This document shows, piece by piece, positions 1 to 8,669 of a stretch of DNA of 64,000 nucleotides. The notes below the pieces were generated by a model, which was not told where the DNA came from, ran no database searches, and saw nothing but the letters and a program-made list of their open reading frames with translations. The position numbers were made by a program, and so were the translations under genes. The DNA is from Pseudoalteromonas rubra (lineage in GTDB: Bacteria; Pseudomonadota; Gammaproteobacteria; Enterobacterales; Alteromonadaceae): contig NZ_AHCD03000034.1 of assembly GCF_000238295.3 (NCBI RefSeq), forward strand, positions 186,001 through 250,000, read 5' to 3'. How positions within the stretch are numbered: the stretch's first letter is position 1; each line of letters starts with the position of its first letter.

Positions 1-515
1 TCAGCGCCAACGCCCGGGTAAGCGCCCGGCGTGTCGATGAAGGTGATGATTGGCATTTTAAAACGCTCAGCCATTTCCATCAGGCGTAATGCTTTACGAT
101 AACCTTCTGGCTTAGGCATACCGAAGTTGCGTTTGATTTTTTCAGCGGTATCACGGCCTTTCTGCTGACCGATAATCATCACTGGCTTATCATCCAGACG
201 TGCTACACCGCCCAGAATGGCCGGATCGTTTGCGAAGGTGCGATCACCCGCAAACTCATCAAATTCAGTGAAAATACGCTCGATATAATCGCGAGTATAT
301 GGACGAAGCGGATGACGCGCCAGCTGAGATACCTGCCAGGCACCCAGGTTGTCGAAGATCTTTTTCGTTTGCTCTACGCTTTTTTCCTTGAGGCGGCTGA
401 TCTCTTCTTCAAGGCTGAGATCAAGACTGCCAGAGCGGCTTACGTTTTGTAATTCATTGATTTTTGCTTCTAATTCTGCGATCGGAAGCTCAAATTCAAG
501 ATAATTGAGGCTCAT
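1..515 (-). CDS. accA: Acetyl-CoA carboxylase carboxyltransferase subunit alpha (partial)
   Basis: Alpha half of the carboxyltransferase that moves carboxyl from biotin-BCCP to acetyl-CoA, giving malonyl-CoA, the first committed step of fatty acid synthesis; cytoplasmic, paired with AccD. Only the first ~171 codons are present; the C-terminus lies left of the window. The protein starts MSLNYLEFELPIAELEAKI at an ATG, has the usual helical N-terminal region, then the crotonase-like domain with GRDTAEKIKRNFGMPKPEGY and the oxyanion-type stretch FIDTPGAYPGVGA at the window edge. It is the last visible gene of the minus-strand block, 16 bp after dnaE, an order common in gammaproteobacteria. Nothing odd. 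Confidence 0.97.
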   Translation of the reverse strand, partial: MSLNYLEFELPIAELEAKINELQNVSRSGSLDLSLEEEISRLKEKSVEQTKKIFDNLGAWQVSQLARHPLRPYTRDYIERIFTEFDEFAGDRTFANDPAILGGVARLDDKPVMIIGQQKGRDTAEKIKRNFGMPKPEGYRKALRLMEMAERFKMPIITFIDTPGAYPGVGA

Positions 516-531
516 GCTCTAAACTACCTGT

Positions 532-3500
532 TTAATTAAATTCTAGTTCTATTTCCTGCGCCGCCATCTTGGATAATCGTCTGAGGAGATCATCACTGGG
601 CGTCACACACCATTGCATACCTAATGTCACTTCCGCTATCGCGTCTGGGCGCTGATATTGGATTTTTACCGGACACGTTCCGAATTTGTACGGTTCCAGT
701 ACTTTTTTCAGATTATCTATGAAATTCGCGTCTATTTGCACCATATTCAATGTCATTTTTATCGCACTGATCCGCTTTTCGCGGGCCTGAGCTATGGTAC
801 AGACTTCTCTGGCGGTCATTGTAATGCCGCCGGAGAAGTTATCAAAGCTGACCTGTCCGGATATTACCAAGATTTGGTTCATTTGCAGCATATCTTGGTA
901 CATTTCAAACTGTTCAGGGAATAAGCGTACATCAATTCGTGCGCTCTTGTCATCTAAAGTTATCAGACCCCAGCGTTTGCCCTTCTTATTGATCAGCACC
1001 CTTGCATTGATAACCAGTCCGGCAGCCGTCGATTGCACATCGCGATTCGTCGGCTGTAATTCTACTAGACGACCAGAAGTGTAATTTTTTAACTCTTTTC
1101 TGTACTGATTGATCGGGTGACCCGTCAGATACAAGCCTAAAGTATCTTTTTCACCCTGCAACCATTCATCGTCCGACAGCCCAATGGCTTTAACAAAAGC
1201 TTGTTCTACTTCGTCGGGTTCAACGGCCAGCAGACCGAACAAATCACTCTGCCCCAGCGATTCTGCCTTGTGATGCTGCTCGGCTGACTTCATGGCATCT
1301 TTAAGGCTCGCAAGTAAAGTGGCACGACCTGGCTGCGTCTTCTCTGGTCCCAGCTGATCCAGCGCGCCTGCGTAGATCAGTTTTTCAATGACTCTGCGAT
1401 TGAGGCGTTTCAGGTCAACCCGGGCACAGAAATCAAATAAGTCTTTAAACGGACCGCCCTGTTCCCGGGCTTCCAGGATGGCTTCTACCGGGCCTTCACC
1501 CACCCCTTTGATGGCACCGATACCGTAAACTATCTCACCCTGACGGTTTACAGCAAACTTGTAGACACCCGCATTGACGTCTGGTGGGAGCAGCGTCAAC
1601 TTCATGTTTTCGCATTCATCGACCAGGGTCACGATTTTGTCGGTGTTATCCATATCCGCCGACATTACCGCAGCCATAAACTCGGCCGGATAATGGGTCT
1701 TCATCCACAGCGTCTGATATGACACCAGTGCATAAGCCGCAGAGTGAGATTTGTTAAAGCCGTAACCTGCGAACTTCTCTACAAGATCGAAGATCTTCAT
1801 TGCAAGTTCGCCATCAACTCCGTTGTCTTTCGCACCGTCTTCAAAGGTCGTTCGCTGCTTCGCCATTTCCTCGGGCTTTTTCTTACCCATGGCTCGACGA
1901 AGTAAGTCCGCACCACCCAGGCTGTATCCCGCCAGGACCTGGGCAATCTGCATTACCTGTTCCTGGTATAGGATGATCCCGTAGGTCGGTTCCAGGATGG
2001 GTTGCAGGCTCTCGTGCTGGTATTGCGCATCCGGATATGAGATGTCTTCGCGACCATGCTTACGGTCGATAAAGTTATCTACCATCCCCGATTGCAGCGG
2101 ACCCGGACGGAACAAGGCTACCAGTGCGATCATATCTTCGAAACAGTCCGGCTTCAGACGGCGGATCAAATCTTTCATCCCCCGTGATTCCAGCTGGAAT
2201 ACCGCGGTGGTTTCGGCTCTGAGTAATACTTCAAAACTGGCCGGATCATCCAGTGGGATGGCTGCAATATCTACCGGCTCAATGCCGTCACGCGCCAGTC
2301 GCTCGTTGGTCATGTCCAACGCCCACTGCAAAATGGTTAAAGTACGCAGACCCAGGAAGTCGAACTTAACCAGACCGGCCGTTTCAACGTCGTTTTTATC
2401 AAACTGAGTGACCGGGAACTTACCTTCTTCATCACAATACAATGCAGCGAAGTCGGTAATGCTGGTCGGCGAGATAACCACCCCCCCTGCGTGCTTACCG
2501 GCGTTACGGGTACAGCCTTCGAGAATACGACACTTGTCGATCAGCTCGCGAACTTCCTCATCGCCGTCATACACTTCAGGCAGTCGAGGCTCAACCTCAA
2601 ACGCCTTGGCCAATGTCATACCCGGGTCACCAGGGACCAGCTTAGAAATTCGGTCAACAAAACCGTAAGGGTGCCCAAGCACCCGGCCTACATCCCGGAT
2701 AACCGCCTTGGCCGCCATCGTACCAAAGGTGATGATCTGAGATACCGCCTGACGACCATACAGTTTAGATACGTGGTCGATTACTTCATCCCGTCGGTCC
2801 ATACAGAAGTCGACGTCGAAGTCAGGCATCGAGACACGCTCAGGGTTAAGGAAACGTTCGAATAGCAGGTCGAATTCAAGTGGGTCCAGATCGGTGATCT
2901 TCAACGCATAAGCAACCAAAGAACCCGCACCGGAGCCCCGCCCCGGTCCAACCGGAATATCATTATCCTTACTCCACTGGATGAACTCCATTACGATCAG
3001 GAAGTAGCCCGGGAATCCCATCTGGTTGATTACGTCGAGTTCAATTTGCAGACGTTCATCATAAGGGATACGCTTTTCGGCGCGATCCGCGTCATCCGGG
3101 AATAAGAATAGCAGTCGCTCTTCCAGGCCATCACGGGATACCTTGACCAGGAAGTCTTCAATCTTTAGCTCACCGGTTGGGTAATCAGGCAGGAAGTAGG
3201 TCCCCAGTTGCACCGTGACATTACAGCGTTTGGCTATCTCAACGGTATTTTGCAACGCCTCAGGAATATCACTGAATAATTCCTGCATTTGCTCAGGGGT
3301 TTTCAGATACTGCTCTTTGGAGAAACGTCTGGGCCGGTTTTTGTCTTCCAGTGTATAGCCGTCGTGGATGGCCACACGAATTTCATGCGGCTCAAAGTCC
3401 TGTTCATGCAGGAATACCACTTCGTTGGTTGCAACAACCGGCAAGCCTCTTTGTGTGGCCAGTGCGACTGCAGCATGCAGATATTCTTCTTCTTGCTCAC

Positions 3501-4023
3501 GGCCGGTACGGTGTAGTTCAAGATAATAATGATTGGCGAAATGGGTCTCGTAAAACTCAACCGTATCGGCAACCAGCTGCGGATTACCCTTGAGCAGGGC
3601 TTTACCGACATCGCCATCTTTGGCACCAGAGAGTAAGATCAGGCCTTCTTTATACTTAGCAAGCCATGCCTTATCTATAACCGGCCGATGAAATACATGT
3701 CCGCGTAAATAAGCTTCGGAGATCAGTAACGTAAGGTTTTTATAGCCTTCATTATTTTTTGCCAGCACCACAATGCGACTCGGCTCATCGGGAAACTGAT
3801 CGCTCTTCAGCCAAAAATCCGCCCCAACCAGAGGTTTAATGCCTGCGCCATGCGCAGTACCGTAAAAACGGACCAGGCCACACAAGTTCATCTGATCGGT
3901 AATTGCAAAGGCTGGCATGCCCAGTTCAGCAGCTCGCGCCACTATGGGTTTAGTTTTAGCCAGCCCGTCAACCATAGAAAAGTCGCTGTGTACTCTTAAA
4001 TGAACAAACTCAGGTGCTGCCAT
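532..4023 (-). CDS. dnaE: DNA polymerase III alpha subunit (replicative polymerase)
   Basis: Catalytic subunit of the replicase; adds dNTPs at the fork with the epsilon proofreader and beta clamp. It has 1163 residues, the usual gammaproteobacterial length (~1160). An N-terminal PHP domain starts VHLRVHSDFSMVDG. The polymerase active site shows PDFDVDF, with Asp401, Asp403 and Asp405, and the upstream PVGPGRGSGAGSLVAYAL loop. The finger region has GYGFNKSHSAAYA, and an OB-fold plus tau-binding region lies in the last ~200 residues. It begins 2 bp after the rnhB stop and precedes accA, so it probably sits in the same transcript. No frameshift or missing catalytic residue seen. Confidence 0.98.
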   Translation of the reverse strand: MAAPEFVHLRVHSDFSMVDGLAKTKPIVARAAELGMPAFAITDQMNLCGLVRFYGTAHGAGIKPLVGADFWLKSDQFPDEPSRIVVLAKNNEGYKNLTLLISEAYLRGHVFHRPVIDKAWLAKYKEGLILLSGAKDGDVGKALLKGNPQLVADTVEFYETHFANHYYLELHRTGREQEEEYLHAAVALATQRGLPVVATNEVVFLHEQDFEPHEIRVAIHDGYTLEDKNRPRRFSKEQYLKTPEQMQELFSDIPEALQNTVEIAKRCNVTVQLGTYFLPDYPTGELKIEDFLVKVSRDGLEERLLFLFPDDADRAEKRIPYDERLQIELDVINQMGFPGYFLIVMEFIQWSKDNDIPVGPGRGSGAGSLVAYALKITDLDPLEFDLLFERFLNPERVSMPDFDVDFCMDRRDEVIDHVSKLYGRQAVSQIITFGTMAAKAVIRDVGRVLGHPYGFVDRISKLVPGDPGMTLAKAFEVEPRLPEVYDGDEEVRELIDKCRILEGCTRNAGKHAGGVVISPTSITDFAALYCDEEGKFPVTQFDKNDVETAGLVKFDFLGLRTLTILQWALDMTNERLARDGIEPVDIAAIPLDDPASFEVLLRAETTAVFQLESRGMKDLIRRLKPDCFEDMIALVALFRPGPLQSGMVDNFIDRKHGREDISYPDAQYQHESLQPILEPTYGIILYQEQVMQIAQVLAGYSLGGADLLRRAMGKKKPEEMAKQRTTFEDGAKDNGVDGELAMKIFDLVEKFAGYGFNKSHSAAYALVSYQTLWMKTHYPAEFMAAVMSADMDNTDKIVTLVDECENMKLTLLPPDVNAGVYKFAVNRQGEIVYGIGAIKGVGEGPVEAILEAREQGGPFKDLFDFCARVDLKRLNRRVIEKLIYAGALDQLGPEKTQPGRATLLASLKDAMKSAEQHHKAESLGQSDLFGLLAVEPDEVEQAFVKAIGLSDDEWLQGEKDTLGLYLTGHPINQYRKELKNYTSGRLVELQPTNRDVQSTAAGLVINARVLINKKGKRWGLITLDDKSARIDVRLFPEQFEMYQDMLQMNQILVISGQVSFDNFSGGITMTAREVCTIAQAREKRISAIKMTLNMVQIDANFIDNLKKVLEPYKFGTCPVKIQYQRPDAIAEVTLGMQWCVTPSDDLLRRLSKMAAQEIELEFN

Positions 4024-4025
4024 AA

Positions 4026-4619
4026 CTACTGCTTCTCCGCCAGAATGCGCTGTACAGGTTTAAAGCTGGTTCTGTGATGCGGTGTTGCACCAAACTCACT
4101 CAGTGCCGCAAAATGGGCTTTGGTCGGATAGCCTTTGTGTGCGGCAAAACCATACTGAGGATACTCTTTGTCCAGGTCGAGCATTTCCTGATCGCGCGTT
4201 ACTTTGGCCAGTATAGACGCAGCACTGATCTCTGCAACCAGGCTGTCTCCTTTGACCACGGCCTGCGCAGGGACACTCAGTTCAGGCAAACGGTTGCCAT
4301 CGACAAACACAAACTGTGCTTTAACGGCCAGGCCTTCAACAGCACGCGTCATAGCCAGCATAGTGGCATGCAGGATATTGAGCTCATCAATTTCACTCAC
4401 AGTGGCCCGTGCAACATGATAGCACAGCGCTTTTTGCTTAATTTCTTCAGCCAGTAGCAGGCGTTTTTTTTCAGTGAGTTTCTTGGAATCTGCCAGCCCG
4501 GCTATCGGGTTGGCCGGATCTAAAATCACGGCTGCTGTTACCACGTCACCTACCAGAGGGCCACGGCCTACTTCATCTACGCCTGCAATATACTGCACAT
4601 CAGGACGTTCAATTTGCAT
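4026..4619 (-). CDS. rnhB: Ribonuclease HII
   Basis: Removes ribonucleotides misincorporated in DNA by cutting 5' of the ribonucleotide in RNA-DNA hybrids; cytoplasmic. The 197 residues match family size. The N-terminal motif IAGVDEVGRGPL carries the first two catalytic acids (Asp15, Glu16); LADSKKLTEKKR and VFVDGNRLPEL (third acid) follow, and the C-terminus has the GYPTKAH and HHRTSFKPV blocks. The start overlaps the lpxB 3' end by 11 bp, so the two are translationally coupled; dnaE follows after 2 bp. lpxB-rnhB-dnaE is a classic arrangement. Confidence 0.97.
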   Translation of the reverse strand: MQIERPDVQYIAGVDEVGRGPLVGDVVTAAVILDPANPIAGLADSKKLTEKKRLLLAEEIKQKALCYHVARATVSEIDELNILHATMLAMTRAVEGLAVKAQFVFVDGNRLPELSVPAQAVVKGDSLVAEISAASILAKVTRDQEMLDLDKEYPQYGFAAHKGYPTKAHFAALSEFGATPHHRTSFKPVQRILAEKQ

Positions 4620-5763
4620 TCATTAACTCCACTACTGCCTGCGCAGCCTGTTTACTGGCGTCGCGGCGTATATTCTGGTGAATATCATAAAATCTTTGGA
4701 TCAGGGCTGAGTTATCGCCTCTCAGCAGAGGTAGCAAGGCGTCCGTGAGTGCATCTGGATTACAATCCTGCTGTAAAAACTCTTCAACCAGCGCTTCATC
4801 TGCCAGCAAGTTTGGCAAAGAAAAGTGCTTAATGTTGAAAGTAAAAAAGGTATTAAATATCCAGTAGCTCATTGGCTTGAGCTTGTAGCCAACCACCATG
4901 GGCTTTTTGTATAGCATGGCTTCGAGTGTCGCTGTGCCAGATGCCAGTAACACCGCAGTGGCCGCGGTCATCGCTAAGGAAGACTGACCATCCAGCAGAA
5001 TGGTTCTCAGCTCGGGGGCCACCTGCGCTTTGATGGCCAGAAACTGTGCCTTGCGCTTTTCGTTTACCAGGGGCACCAGAATTTTCAGGTTGGGGATCTT
5101 TTCTGCCAGTGCTTTGGCTGTGAGCAAATAGGTTTCACTTAGCTGGCTTACTTCGGAGCCACGACTACCGGGCAACAGGGCCAGCACGGTATCAGACTCC
5201 TTTAAGCCCAGCTGCGCTCGCGCGGCTGCGACATCCACATCCAGCGGGATCTCATCTGCCAGCGTATGCCCGACAAAGGTGCACGGTACTTCATGCTTAT
5301 CGTAGAATGCTTTTTCGAATGGCAAAAGAGACAATACCAGGTTGGTCGCTTCTGCGATTTTAAAAATGCGCTTCTGCCGCCATGCCCATACTGAGGGGCT
5401 GACGTATTGAACGGTTTTAATCCCGGCTGCTTTAAGTGGTTTTTCCACGCGCAAGTTAAAGTCGGGTGCATCAATACCAATATAAATATCCGGCTTTTGA
5501 GCAATGAAGTGTTCGACCAGTTGTTTACGTATTTTCAGTAATCGTGGCAAACGCCCCAGGACTTCTACCAGGCCCATCACGGCCAGCTCTTCCATATCGA
5601 ATAAGGTTTCACACCCGGCATCGAGCATTTTTGGACCGGCTATCCCGATAAACCGTGCATTAGGATAATGTTCACGCAGTGCATGGATCAGACCTGCACC
5701 TAAGATGTCACCAGACAGCTCGCCGGCAACAATCCCTATCGTAATTTCTTTTTCGTTGGCCAT
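4609..5763 (-). CDS. lpxB: Lipid-A-disaccharide synthase
   Basis: Joins lipid X to UDP-2,3-diacylglucosamine to make the beta-1',6 disaccharide of lipid A, at the inner face of the cytoplasmic membrane (GT19 family). 384 residues, normal size. Near the start is GIVAGELSGDILGAGLI, the family's conserved donor-binding loop; later blocks include GIDAPDFNLRVEK, YVSPSVWAWR, LALLPGSRGSEV and SGTATLEAML. A clear hairpin terminator (5779-5809) stands between lpxA and this gene, so lpxB-rnhB-dnaE-accA may depend partly on read-through or on a promoter around 5764-5860. Confidence 0.98.
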   Translation of the reverse strand: MANEKEITIGIVAGELSGDILGAGLIHALREHYPNARFIGIAGPKMLDAGCETLFDMEELAVMGLVEVLGRLPRLLKIRKQLVEHFIAQKPDIYIGIDAPDFNLRVEKPLKAAGIKTVQYVSPSVWAWRQKRIFKIAEATNLVLSLLPFEKAFYDKHEVPCTFVGHTLADEIPLDVDVAAARAQLGLKESDTVLALLPGSRGSEVSQLSETYLLTAKALAEKIPNLKILVPLVNEKRKAQFLAIKAQVAPELRTILLDGQSSLAMTAATAVLLASGTATLEAMLYKKPMVVGYKLKPMSYWIFNTFFTFNIKHFSLPNLLADEALVEEFLQQDCNPDALTDALLPLLRGDNSALIQRFYDIHQNIRRDASKQAAQAVVELMNAN

Positions 5764-5778
5764 GTGATTCTTTTAGAA

Positions 5779-5809
5779 TAAAAAAACGCCATACAGGCTG
5801 TATGGCGTT
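5779..5809 (-). terminator. Rho-independent terminator after lpxA
   Basis: A perfect 10-bp stem, AACGCCATAC / GTATGGCGTT (5785-5794 with 5800-5809), encloses a 5-nt loop. Read on the minus strand it is followed by a run of T (A-run at 5780-5786 on the plus strand). It lies in the 100-bp gap between lpxA and lpxB, so it would end or attenuate transcription from the upstream bamA-skp-lpxD-fabZ-lpxA group. Confidence 0.85.
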
Positions 5810-5863
5810 AGTATATCAGATACAGATATGTGATGTAGAAGGGTTATCGACCGTTATATAAAT

Positions 5864-6634
5864 TTAACGTACCAACCCTCTTTCAGAAGTCGCAATAAAG
5901 TCGATCATTTGCTGTACGCCAGCAAATTTTGCCGCATCTTCACGCATGGCTTCCAGTGCTTCGTCCAGCTTGAGGCCTTTACGGAATAAGGTCTTGTAAG
6001 CACGACGGATAGCCATAATCTCATCTGACTCATAGCCACGGCGTTTTAACCCTTCTGAGTTAATTGCCGCAGGTCGTGCGGGTGTACCGGTCGTTGTAAC
6101 AAATGGGGGTACATCCTGATTCACGCCGCTATACATGCCAACAAAGGCATGTGCACCAATTTTGCAGAACTGGTGTACACCAGAGTTACCTGCCAAAATC
6201 ACAAAGTCACCGATGTGAACGTGCCCTGCAACGCTTGCGTTGTTGGCGAAAATCACGTTGTTACCTATGATGGCATCGTGCGCGACATGGGTGTATGCCA
6301 TAAACAGGTTATTGCTGCCTATCTCGGTAATTCCTTTATCCTGGATGGTTCCACGGTGGATGGTGGCGCACTCCCGGATAATATTGTTGTCACCAATCAC
6401 AAGCTTGGTTGGTTCATCCTTGTACTTTTTATCTTGGCAGGCCTCACCCACTGATGCGAACTGAAAAATATGGTTCCCGGAACCAATCACGCTAGGTCCT
6501 TTGATAACCACGTGAGATTCAATTTTACAGTTGTCTCCGATAACAACATCATTACCGATATAGCTATAAGGTCCAACCGATACGTTTTCGCCCAGCTGAG
6601 CACCTGACTCAATAATTGCAGTAGGATGGATCAC
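5864..6634 (-). CDS. lpxA: UDP-N-acetylglucosamine acyltransferase
   Basis: First lipid A enzyme: transfers the 3-hydroxyacyl chain from acyl-ACP to O-3 of UDP-GlcNAc; cytoplasmic trimer. I place the start at a GTG at 6634, three bases after the fabZ stop, giving VIHPTAIIESGAQLG, the standard N-terminus. An ATG at 6658 would add eight residues (MCKKRVLS) and overlap fabZ. About 256 residues, as in the family. It is a left-handed beta-helix of hexapeptide repeats for most of its length, with a helical C-terminus. The block AYTHVAHDAIIGNN holds the family's catalytic histidine. It is coupled to fabZ and followed by a strong terminator. Confidence 0.96.
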   Translation of the reverse strand: MIHPTAIIESGAQLGENVSVGPYSYIGNDVVIGDNCKIESHVVIKGPSVIGSGNHIFQFASVGEACQDKKYKDEPTKLVIGDNNIIRECATIHRGTIQDKGITEIGSNNLFMAYTHVAHDAIIGNNVIFANNASVAGHVHIGDFVILAGNSGVHQFCKIGAHAFVGMYSGVNQDVPPFVTTTGTPARPAAINSEGLKRRGYESDEIMAIRRAYKTLFRKGLKLDEALEAMREDAAKFAGVQQMIDFIATSERGLVR

Positions 6635-6636
6635 GC

Positions 6637-7089
6637 TTAAAACTCTCTTCTTGCACACATTAATTCAGCGCTACAGACGACTTTACCGTCGACTTTTGCA
6701 ACACCAGAAAATTTCCAGATATTACGGCGCTCTTTAACAAATTCAACGTGTAAATGCATGGTGTCACCAGGCACAACAGGTTGTTTAAAACGCGCATTAT
6801 CAATCGCTGCAAACAAGTATAGTTCATTATCGCCGCGATTCTCGACGGTCTTGAAACCCAGCAGGCCGGTAGCCTGAGCCAGCGCTTCTAAAATCATCAC
6901 ACCCGGAAAAATAGGTTGATCAGGAAAGTGGCCTGTAAAAATAGGCTCGTTTGCAGTTACATTCTTAACTGCATGTAAGTATTCGCCAGGTTTATGATCA
7001 ATGACCTTGTCTACCAGCAGCATCGGGTAACGATGCGGCAGTAGCTTGAGGATTTCTTGAATATCGAAGCTATTTAATTCGTTGGCCAA
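6637..7089 (-). CDS. fabZ: 3-hydroxyacyl-ACP dehydratase FabZ
   Basis: Dehydrates 3-hydroxyacyl-ACP in fatty acid elongation; soluble hot-dog fold. 150 residues. ILKLLPHRYPMLLVD contains the catalytic His (PHRYP), and FPGVMILEALAQATG the catalytic Glu helix. It sits between lpxD and lpxA, so the competing uses of 3-hydroxyacyl-ACP (membrane fatty acids versus lipid A) are encoded side by side, as in other gammaproteobacteria. Starts 11 bp after lpxD. Confidence 0.98.
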   Translation of the reverse strand: MANELNSFDIQEILKLLPHRYPMLLVDKVIDHKPGEYLHAVKNVTANEPIFTGHFPDQPIFPGVMILEALAQATGLLGFKTVENRGDNELYLFAAIDNARFKQPVVPGDTMHLHVEFVKERRNIWKFSGVAKVDGKVVCSAELMCARREF

Positions 7090-7100
7090 AATAACATCCT

Positions 7101-8141
7101 TTAGTTATCAGTATGTTTAAGCTGTTCTGTGAGGCTTTCCAGCGCTTTTAGTCGCGCTTTAAAATCCGAAAGGTTTCGTAGGTGAGCAATGTTCTTACGC
7201 CACTCTTTATTGGTGGTGTGAGGCATACCTGATGAGTAAATCCCCGGCTCGGAGATCCCTTTTGTCACCATGCTCATCCCAGTAATGACGACTCCGTCAC
7301 ACACTTCATTGTGTCCATTGACAGCCACCATACCGCCAATCTGGCAATATTTGCCGATTTTCACGCTACCGGCCATAACGCTACAGCCTGCAATCGCTGT
7401 ACCGTAGCCAATTTCAACATTGTGTGCGATCTGAATTTGGTTATCCAAAATCACATTATCATGGATCACTGTGTCGTCTAACGCACCACGGTCTATCGTC
7501 GTGCTCGCCCCGACTTCTACGCGGTTACCGATAATGACGCTGCCAAGCTGAGGAATTTTAACCCATTCTCCACCTTCGTTGGCATAACCAAAGCCATCAC
7601 TGCCGATCACAGCGCCAGACTGGAATAAACAGGATTCGCCAATCACGACTTCATGATAAATCGTGACATTTGCCCACAGCTTAGTTTTTGCGCCAATGCG
7701 CGTGTGTTTACCAACAAAACAACCTGGGCCAATCTGTACGTCATCACCCAGCTCAACGCCCGCTTCTATCACAGCATTGGCACCGATACTGACATTGTTG
7801 CCAAGCTTCACTGACTCATGGACTGAGGCGCGCTCATGGATCGCCTGAGCTGAGTCAGGTGTGGTATCCATGTATTGCGCAAGTTTAGCGTAAGCAACAT
7901 AAGGGTTGTCACAGACTAGCTTATTGCCAGAGAAGTGTTCAGCCTCAGAAGGTGCCAGGATCACGGCACCCGCCTGCGTTGATGCAAGCTGGCTACGGTA
8001 CTTTTTATTCGCCAGGAACGCGATGTCCTGACCACCCGCACTAAGCAAGGTGGCAATTTTCTCAATTGGCTGAGCCGGATCGCCTTGTAATTCGGCGCCC
8101 ACAGCCTCAGCCAACTGCGACAAAGTGTAGTGTTTGGTCAT
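7101..8141 (-). CDS. lpxD: UDP-3-O-(3-hydroxyacyl)glucosamine N-acyltransferase
   Basis: Third lipid A step: N-acylates UDP-3-O-acyl-glucosamine from 3-hydroxyacyl-ACP. 346 residues, usual size. The N-terminal uridine-binding domain ends near VCDNPYVAYAKLAQY, followed by a long left-handed beta-helix of hexapeptide repeats and a helical tail (NIAHLRNLSDFKARLKALE). IQIAHNVEIGYGTAIAG holds the family's catalytic histidine. Its ATG overlaps the skp stop codon by one base, so translation is coupled. Confidence 0.97.
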   Translation of the reverse strand: MTKHYTLSQLAEAVGAELQGDPAQPIEKIATLLSAGGQDIAFLANKKYRSQLASTQAGAVILAPSEAEHFSGNKLVCDNPYVAYAKLAQYMDTTPDSAQAIHERASVHESVKLGNNVSIGANAVIEAGVELGDDVQIGPGCFVGKHTRIGAKTKLWANVTIYHEVVIGESCLFQSGAVIGSDGFGYANEGGEWVKIPQLGSVIIGNRVEVGASTTIDRGALDDTVIHDNVILDNQIQIAHNVEIGYGTAIAGCSVMAGSVKIGKYCQIGGMVAVNGHNEVCDGVVITGMSMVTKGISEPGIYSSGMPHTTNKEWRKNIAHLRNLSDFKARLKALESLTEQLKHTDN

Positions 8142-8659
8142 TACTTTTTACTGACTACTTCAACAATTTTATCCGACAGGTCAGAAACTTTATCAGGGTT
8201 GAAGTAAATTGTCGTATCTTTTACGCGAACTTCGTCGTATTTTCCTTTTTTGGCAACTTCTTCAATCGCATCAACGATCAGTTTCTGTACTTTTGCCAAC
8301 TCCTGATTTTGACGCACTTTGATTTCTTGCTCAAGAGGACGACCTTTTGTCGCTAATTCTTGCTGCATGCCCTGAATTTTTTCACGCAATGCAGCTTGCT
8401 GATCTTCACTCATTGTCGCGCTTTCACGCTTGAATTTTTCAGCTTCGAAACGAATGTCACCTTGTAGTTTTTCTAATTCTTGGCGACGCTCTGCGAATTC
8501 TGATTGTAAAGTTTGCTCAATCTTGGCCATTTGTGGCAATTTTGAGTAGATGTTTTGCATATCAACCAGGCCAACTTTGTGTGCAAACGCAGACGCAGAA
8601 GCCCCCATCATGAGTGTAGCCATCAGCGCCATGGCCGAAGTTTTAAAAAGGTTTTTCAC
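8141..8659 (-). CDS. skp: Periplasmic chaperone Skp/OmpH
   Basis: Trimeric periplasmic holdase that receives unfolded outer-membrane proteins from Sec and passes them to the Bam complex. 172 residues with a clear signal peptide (MKNLFKTSAMALMATLMM..., cleavage likely after AFA near residue 26), then KVGLVDMQNIYSKLPQM and a long charged coiled-coil (roughly 45-125), typical of Skp tentacles. It lies 10 bp after bamA, its functional partner. The protein is rich in Lys, Glu and Gln. Confidence 0.94.
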   Translation of the reverse strand: MKNLFKTSAMALMATLMMGASASAFAHKVGLVDMQNIYSKLPQMAKIEQTLQSEFAERRQELEKLQGDIRFEAEKFKRESATMSEDQQAALREKIQGMQQELATKGRPLEQEIKVRQNQELAKVQKLIVDAIEEVAKKGKYDEVRVKDTTIYFNPDKVSDLSDKIVEVVSKK

Positions 8660-8669
8660 AATTAGCTCC

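Noticed and set aside
3289..3626. Several ORFs of 75-107 codons inside dnaE in other frames.
   Set aside because: Shadows of a well-conserved gene on the minus strand.
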